Source: Metabacillus niabensis
Lineage (GTDB): Bacteria > Bacillota > Bacilli > Bacillales > Bacillaceae
Assembly (NCBI RefSeq): GCF_902829255.1
Contig: NZ_CADEPK010000013.1
Location: 1-33,883 of the forward strand
Reading direction: 5' to 3'
Length of the DNA: 33,883 nucleotides
The notes beneath the pieces are model-generated. The model had not been told where the DNA came from and made no database searches. It saw nothing but the letters and a program-made list of their open reading frames with translations. Position 1 is the stretch's first letter, and every line of letters starts with the position of its first letter. The position numbers and the translations under genes are program-made. Shown piece by piece: positions 30,635 to 33,883 of this stretch.

Positions 30635-31873
30635 TTGATCAAAAAGTATACGTGTCAAAATGGAGTAAGAATTGTATTAGAAAACATCCCTACTGTTCGT
30701 TCCGTAGCTATTGGTGTATGGATTGGAACAGGTTCGAGAAATGAAAATAAACAGAATAATGGTGTGTCACATTTTTTAGAGCATATGTTTTTTAAAGGAA
30801 CAAAAACAAGATCGGCAAGAGAAATCGCAGAATCGTTTGATAGCATTGGTGGGCAGGTGAATGCTTTTACTTCAAAGGAGTACACTTGTTATTATGCAAA
30901 AGTATTAGATGATCATGCAGGATTTGCCTTAGACGTACTTGCAGATATGTTTTTCAATTCGACCTTTGATGAGGAAGAATTAAAGAAGGAAAAAAATGTT
31001 GTATATGAAGAAATCAAAATGTATGAGGACACACCTGATGATATAGTCCATGATTTGTTAAGTCGTGCAACATATGGAGATCATCCATTAGGCTACCCAA
31101 TTCTTGGAACAGAGGAAACACTTGCAACATTTAATGGCGATACGTTAAGGGAGTATATGAATAATTATTATACTCCTGATAATGTCGTAATTTCGATCGC
31201 AGGTAATGTTTCAGAAGAGTTTATTAAACAAGTAGAAAAACACTTCGGTTCTTATGAAACTGGAGCAAAGAAACGAGAATTTGAAAAGCCAAGCTTTATG
31301 GTTGAAAAAATTGCTCGGAAAAAAGAAACTGAACAAGCTCATCTCTGTATTGGATTTAACGGTTTAGAAGCTGGTCATGATGACATCTATAGCTTAATTG
31401 TCCTTAATAATATTTTAGGTGGAAGTATGAGCTCTCGCTTGTTTCAGGATGTAAGGGAACAAAAAGGACTAGCCTATTCAGTATTTTCCTATCATTCATC
31501 TTATCAAGATAATGGCATTTTAACGATTTATGGCGGTACGGGCAAAAAACAATTAAATTTGTTATTTGAAACGATTCAGGAAACACTATCCACATTAAAA
31601 AATGACGGAATAACTGCCAAGGAATTAGCCAATAGCAAGGAACAGATGAAAGGCAGTTTAATGCTTAGTCTTGAAAGCACGAATAGTAGAATGAGCAGAA
31701 ATGGTAAAAATGAATTGATGCTAGGTCGCCACCGCTCACTAGATTCCATTATTGAATTGGTAAACGAGGTGACAGAGGATAGTGTAAATTCACTTGCAAA
31801 TCAAGTGTTTACAGATCAATATGCTGTATCATTAATAAGCCCTGATGGAGTTTTACCAGATAAGCTTAGCTGA
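30635..31873 (+). CDS. mlpA: M16 family zinc peptidase MlpA (YmxG)
   Basis: A processing-peptidase-like (insulinase, M16) cytoplasmic protease of 412 residues. The inverted zinc motif HFLEH is at residues 46-50 (His46, Glu49, His50), and the downstream zinc-ligand segment NVVYEEIKMYEDTPDD lies near residue 125. The second homologous half includes LGGSMSSRLFQDVREQKGLAYSV. In B. subtilis MlpA (YmxG) has been linked to regulation of protease genes; substrates are not well defined. The start is a TTG at 30635, eight bases after AAGGAGGA. It is coupled to ylxY and followed by a strong terminator. Confidence 0.94.
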   Translation: MIKKYTCQNGVRIVLENIPTVRSVAIGVWIGTGSRNENKQNNGVSHFLEHMFFKGTKTRSAREIAESFDSIGGQVNAFTSKEYTCYYAKVLDDHAGFALDVLADMFFNSTFDEEELKKEKNVVYEEIKMYEDTPDDIVHDLLSRATYGDHPLGYPILGTEETLATFNGDTLREYMNNYYTPDNVVISIAGNVSEEFIKQVEKHFGSYETGAKKREFEKPSFMVEKIARKKETEQAHLCIGFNGLEAGHDDIYSLIVLNNILGGSMSSRLFQDVREQKGLAYSVFSYHSSYQDNGILTIYGGTGKKQLNLLFETIQETLSTLKNDGITAKELANSKEQMKGSLMLSLESTNSRMSRNGKNELMLGRHRSLDSIIELVNEVTEDSVNSLANQVFTDQYAVSLISPDGVLPDKLS

Positions 31874-31894
31874 AAAAAACATAAGGAACTTTAG

Positions 31895-31934
31895 AAAAAT
31901 GTCTACAATACAAAATTTGTAGGCATTTTTTTTT
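31895..31934 (+). terminator. Intrinsic terminator after mlpA
   Basis: Fourteen pairs (31895-31908 with 31917-31930, one G-U) and a long T-run to 31934. Confidence 0.9.
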
Positions 31935-31971
31935 ATCATCAAACGATACAATATACTAAGGGGGAATGGAC

Positions 31972-32226
31972 ATGAGATTAAGTGAACTAAGTGGCAAAGA
32001 AATCGTCGATGTAAAAAGAGCCGAAAGACTTGGTGTATTAGGCCAAACAGATTTAGAAATAAACGAACAAGGGCAGATTACTTCATTAATTATTCCATCT
32101 TTGAAATGGTTTGGCCTTAGGAAACAAGGTCAAGAAATTAGAGTTCCTTGGCAGCATATAAAAAAAATTGGCACGGATATGATCATTTTAGAGATTCCTG
32201 ATGAAACGATGGAAAAAATAGAATGA
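31972..32226 (+). CDS. ymxH: YmxH, YlmC/YmxH-family PRC-barrel protein
   Basis: An 84-residue protein of the YlmC/YmxH sporulation-associated family, a PRC-barrel-like fold. The family start RLSELSGKEIVDVKRAERLG, the LEINEQGQITSLIIP strand and the VPWQHIKKIGTDMIIL strand are clear. The exact role is unknown. The ATG at 31972 is chosen because AAGGGGG lies seven bases upstream; an ATG at 31966 is too close. It sits alone between two terminators, before the dipicolinate genes, as in B. subtilis. Confidence 0.9.
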   Translation: MRLSELSGKEIVDVKRAERLGVLGQTDLEINEQGQITSLIIPSLKWFGLRKQGQEIRVPWQHIKKIGTDMIILEIPDETMEKIE

Positions 32227-32242
32227 TATATGATTTTTAGAG

Positions 32243-32268
32243 GCTGGCACTATGCCAGCTTTTTTATT
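32243..32268 (+). terminator. Intrinsic terminator after ymxH
   Basis: GCTGGCA (32243-32249) pairs with TGCCAGC (32253-32259) over a three-base loop, followed by six T residues. Confidence 0.9.
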
Positions 32269-32309
32269 TTGCCAACCTTTATTTCTTCGTTCATTTTTCC
32301 TCTAATTAA

Positions 32310-32339
32310 TCACCCAAATCTTATTTTCTACATAGTATG
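32310..32339 (+). promoter_or_regulatory. Possible sigma-K promoter of dpaAB
   Basis: CATAGTATG at 32331-32339 resembles the sigma-K -10 consensus (CATANNNTA), with a CACC element about 16 bases upstream at 32311-32314. B. subtilis spoVF is transcribed in the mother cell by sigma-K. The match is only partial. Confidence 0.35.
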
Positions 32340-32412
32340 TTGAAGTAAGTTATCCAACAAAACGTTGAAATGAAAACAGATAACATGCGAAAAAAGAAGG
32401 TGAACGTTCAAC

Positions 32413-33315
32413 ATGTTAACAGGATTAAACGTAGCTGTTTTCGGAGGAGATGCAAGACAGCTTGAAGTTATCCGTAAATTAACTGAACTTGATGCAAAAC
32501 TTTACCTTATTGGGTTTGATCAACTAGACCATGGCTTTACAGGAGCAAATAAAGTAAAGATAGATGAAGTTCAATTCCAAGAATTAGATGCGATTATTTT
32601 ACCTATCCCCGGTACTGACCTTAATGGGATGATTTATACAGTTTTTTCAAATGAAGAGATTAAATTAACCGAAGACTTACTAAAAAATACACCTTCACAT
32701 TGTGTCGTGTATTCTGGAATTTCAAATTCTTATTTAGATAATATGGTTCAATCATCAAACCGTAAATTAGTTCAGCTTTTTGAAAGAGATGACGTAGCCA
32801 TTTATAATTCGATCCCTACAGTTGAGGGTACGATTATGATGGTCATCCAACATACTGATATAACGATTCATGGTTCAACAATTGCCGTTTTAGGTTTAGG
32901 TAGAGTTGGAATGAGTGTTGCAAGAGCGTTATCTGCTTTAGGTGCAAAGGTAAAAGTAGGTGCTAGAGATTTGGCACATTTAGCAAGGATTACTGAGATG
33001 GGGTTAACTCCATTTTCATTAGAAAATATTCAAGATGAAGTAAAGGATATCGATGTTTGCATCAATACTATTCCCCACATGATCATTACTGAAAAGGTTC
33101 TATCAAATATGCCTGCACATACGTTAATCGTTGATTTAGCTTCAAAACCAGGGGGAACGGATTTTCGATTTGCTGAAAAGCGAGGAATAAAAGCGTTGCT
33201 TGCACCAAGTCTACCAGGAATTGTTGCGCCTAAAACGGCTGGGCAAATCATTGCTAATGTTCTTACTCAGCTTTTAAGTGAATTATTAATAGAAGGAAAG
33301 GGGTCTTCTTCATGA
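32413..33315 (+). CDS. dpaA: Dipicolinate synthase subunit A
   Basis: With DpaB it converts 4-hydroxy-tetrahydrodipicolinate to dipicolinic acid, the main small molecule of the spore core, in the mother cell during sporulation (SpoVFA). The N-terminus reads LTGLNVAVFGGDARQLEVIRKL, and the dinucleotide-binding Rossmann motif AVLGLGRVGMSVARALSALGAKVKV lies near residue 160. The C-terminal block LLAPSLPGIVAPKTAGQI is typical. It has 300 residues. ATG at 32413; AAGAAGGTGAA is the ribosome binding site. Its stop overlaps the dpaB ATG (ATGA), as for stoichiometric subunits. Confidence 0.97.
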   Translation: MLTGLNVAVFGGDARQLEVIRKLTELDAKLYLIGFDQLDHGFTGANKVKIDEVQFQELDAIILPIPGTDLNGMIYTVFSNEEIKLTEDLLKNTPSHCVVYSGISNSYLDNMVQSSNRKLVQLFERDDVAIYNSIPTVEGTIMMVIQHTDITIHGSTIAVLGLGRVGMSVARALSALGAKVKVGARDLAHLARITEMGLTPFSLENIQDEVKDIDVCINTIPHMIITEKVLSNMPAHTLIVDLASKPGGTDFRFAEKRGIKALLAPSLPGIVAPKTAGQIIANVLTQLLSELLIEGKGSSS

Positions 33316-33883
33316 AATTAGCTGGTAAAAGAATTGGCTTTGGGATTACTGGCTCACATTGTACTTACGAGGAGATTTATCCGCAAATTAAGGTGTTATT
33401 AGATGAGGGAGCAGATGTTATACCTGTTGTCACATTTACTGTAAAGAATACGAGTACACGTTTTGGTACAGCAGGGGAATGGGTAGAAAAAATAGAGAAG
33501 CTCACTGGTAATCAAGTAATTGATTCTATCGTTGCTGCAGAACCACTTGGACCTAAGCTTCCATTAGATTGTATGGTCATTGCTCCGCTAACTGGAAATT
33601 CAATGAGTAAATTAGCAAATGCATTAACTGACTCTCCGGTACTTATGGCTGCTAAAGCAACGTTAAGAACTCATCGTCCAGTTGTCATAGGTATTTCTAC
33701 TAATGATGCTTTAGGTTTAAATGGAGTCAATCTTATGCGTTTAATGGCTACTAAAGATATTTACTTTATTCCATTTGGTCAGGATGCACCAGATAAAAAG
33801 CCAAATTCAATGGTTGCGAGAATGGAATCATTATTAGATACTGTTCTTGCTGCCCTAGAAGGAAGACAATTTCAACCTGTAGT
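33312..33883 (+). CDS. dpaB: Dipicolinate synthase subunit B (3' end outside window)
   Basis: The flavoprotein-like second subunit (SpoVFB). It begins MKLAGKRIGFGITGSHCTYEE, with a phosphate-binding GSH motif typical of the flavoprotein family, then VIPVVTFTV, a PLTGNSMSKLANALTDSPV block and the FIPFGQDAPDKKPNSM segment. About 190 codons are present; the B. subtilis protein has 200 residues, so only the last few are missing. Start at the ATG overlapping the dpaA stop, with GAAAGGGG in the dpaA end as ribosome binding site. In B. subtilis asd and dapG follow. Confidence 0.96.
   Translation, partial: MKLAGKRIGFGITGSHCTYEEIYPQIKVLLDEGADVIPVVTFTVKNTSTRFGTAGEWVEKIEKLTGNQVIDSIVAAEPLGPKLPLDCMVIAPLTGNSMSKLANALTDSPVLMAAKATLRTHRPVVIGISTNDALGLNGVNLMRLMATKDIYFIPFGQDAPDKKPNSMVARMESLLDTVLAALEGRQFQPV

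Overview
The window is a low-GC, AT-rich chromosomal segment from an endospore-forming member of the Bacillaceae. Evidence for this is the gene order, which matches the Bacillus topA to spoVF (dpaAB) region, a Gram-positive PolC-type DNA polymerase III, strong AGGAGG ribosome binding sites with TTG and GTG starts, and the dipicolinate synthase genes of sporulation. Every gene lies on the + strand. I see no rRNA, tRNA, CRISPR array, insertion sequence or phage gene.

Layout. 150-3637: topA (DNA topoisomerase I) and trmFO (tRNA uridine-54 methylation). 3638-4777: an abnormal junction. A 48-codon fragment begins exactly like XerC (CodV) and then runs into unrelated sequence. It is followed directly by a small uncharacterised gene and a swrB-like gene, which normally sit at the far end of the fla/che operon, next to rpsB. 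In the usual Bacillus order, xerC, hslV, hslU, codY and the roughly 30-gene flagellar/chemotaxis operon lie between trmFO and swrB; all of them are absent here. 5003-8342: the translation and UMP block rpsB, tsf, pyrH, frr. 8515-12683: envelope and isoprenoid genes uppS, cdsA, dxr, rseP. 12826-19018: proS and polC. 19374-24672: the transcription/translation operon rimP, nusA, rnpM (ylxR), ylxQ, infB, ylxP, rbfA. 24814-29463: truB, ribF, rpsO, pnp. 29624-32226: ylxY, mlpA (ymxG), ymxH. 32413-end: dpaA and the incomplete dpaB.

Most genes serve ribosome production and RNA handling (S2, S15, EF-Ts, RRF, RimP, NusA, IF2, RbfA, TruB, PNPase). Others supply the envelope (undecaprenyl and CDP-diacylglycerol lipids, the MEP isoprenoid pathway, intramembrane proteolysis). 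The last genes make dipicolinic acid for the spore core. Intrinsic terminators divide the region into short units. Good sigma-A promoter candidates precede rpsB, rimP, rpsO and pnp. Structured leaders are visible before rpsB, rimP (likely the NusA-sensitive leader) and rpsO (S15 autoregulation type), and a hairpin appears to mask the ylxY ribosome binding site.

I do not see a new multi-gene system. The most notable feature is the scar at 3700-3934, which implies loss or relocation of flagellar genes, chemotaxis genes, codY and hslVU, leaving two orphaned flank genes.
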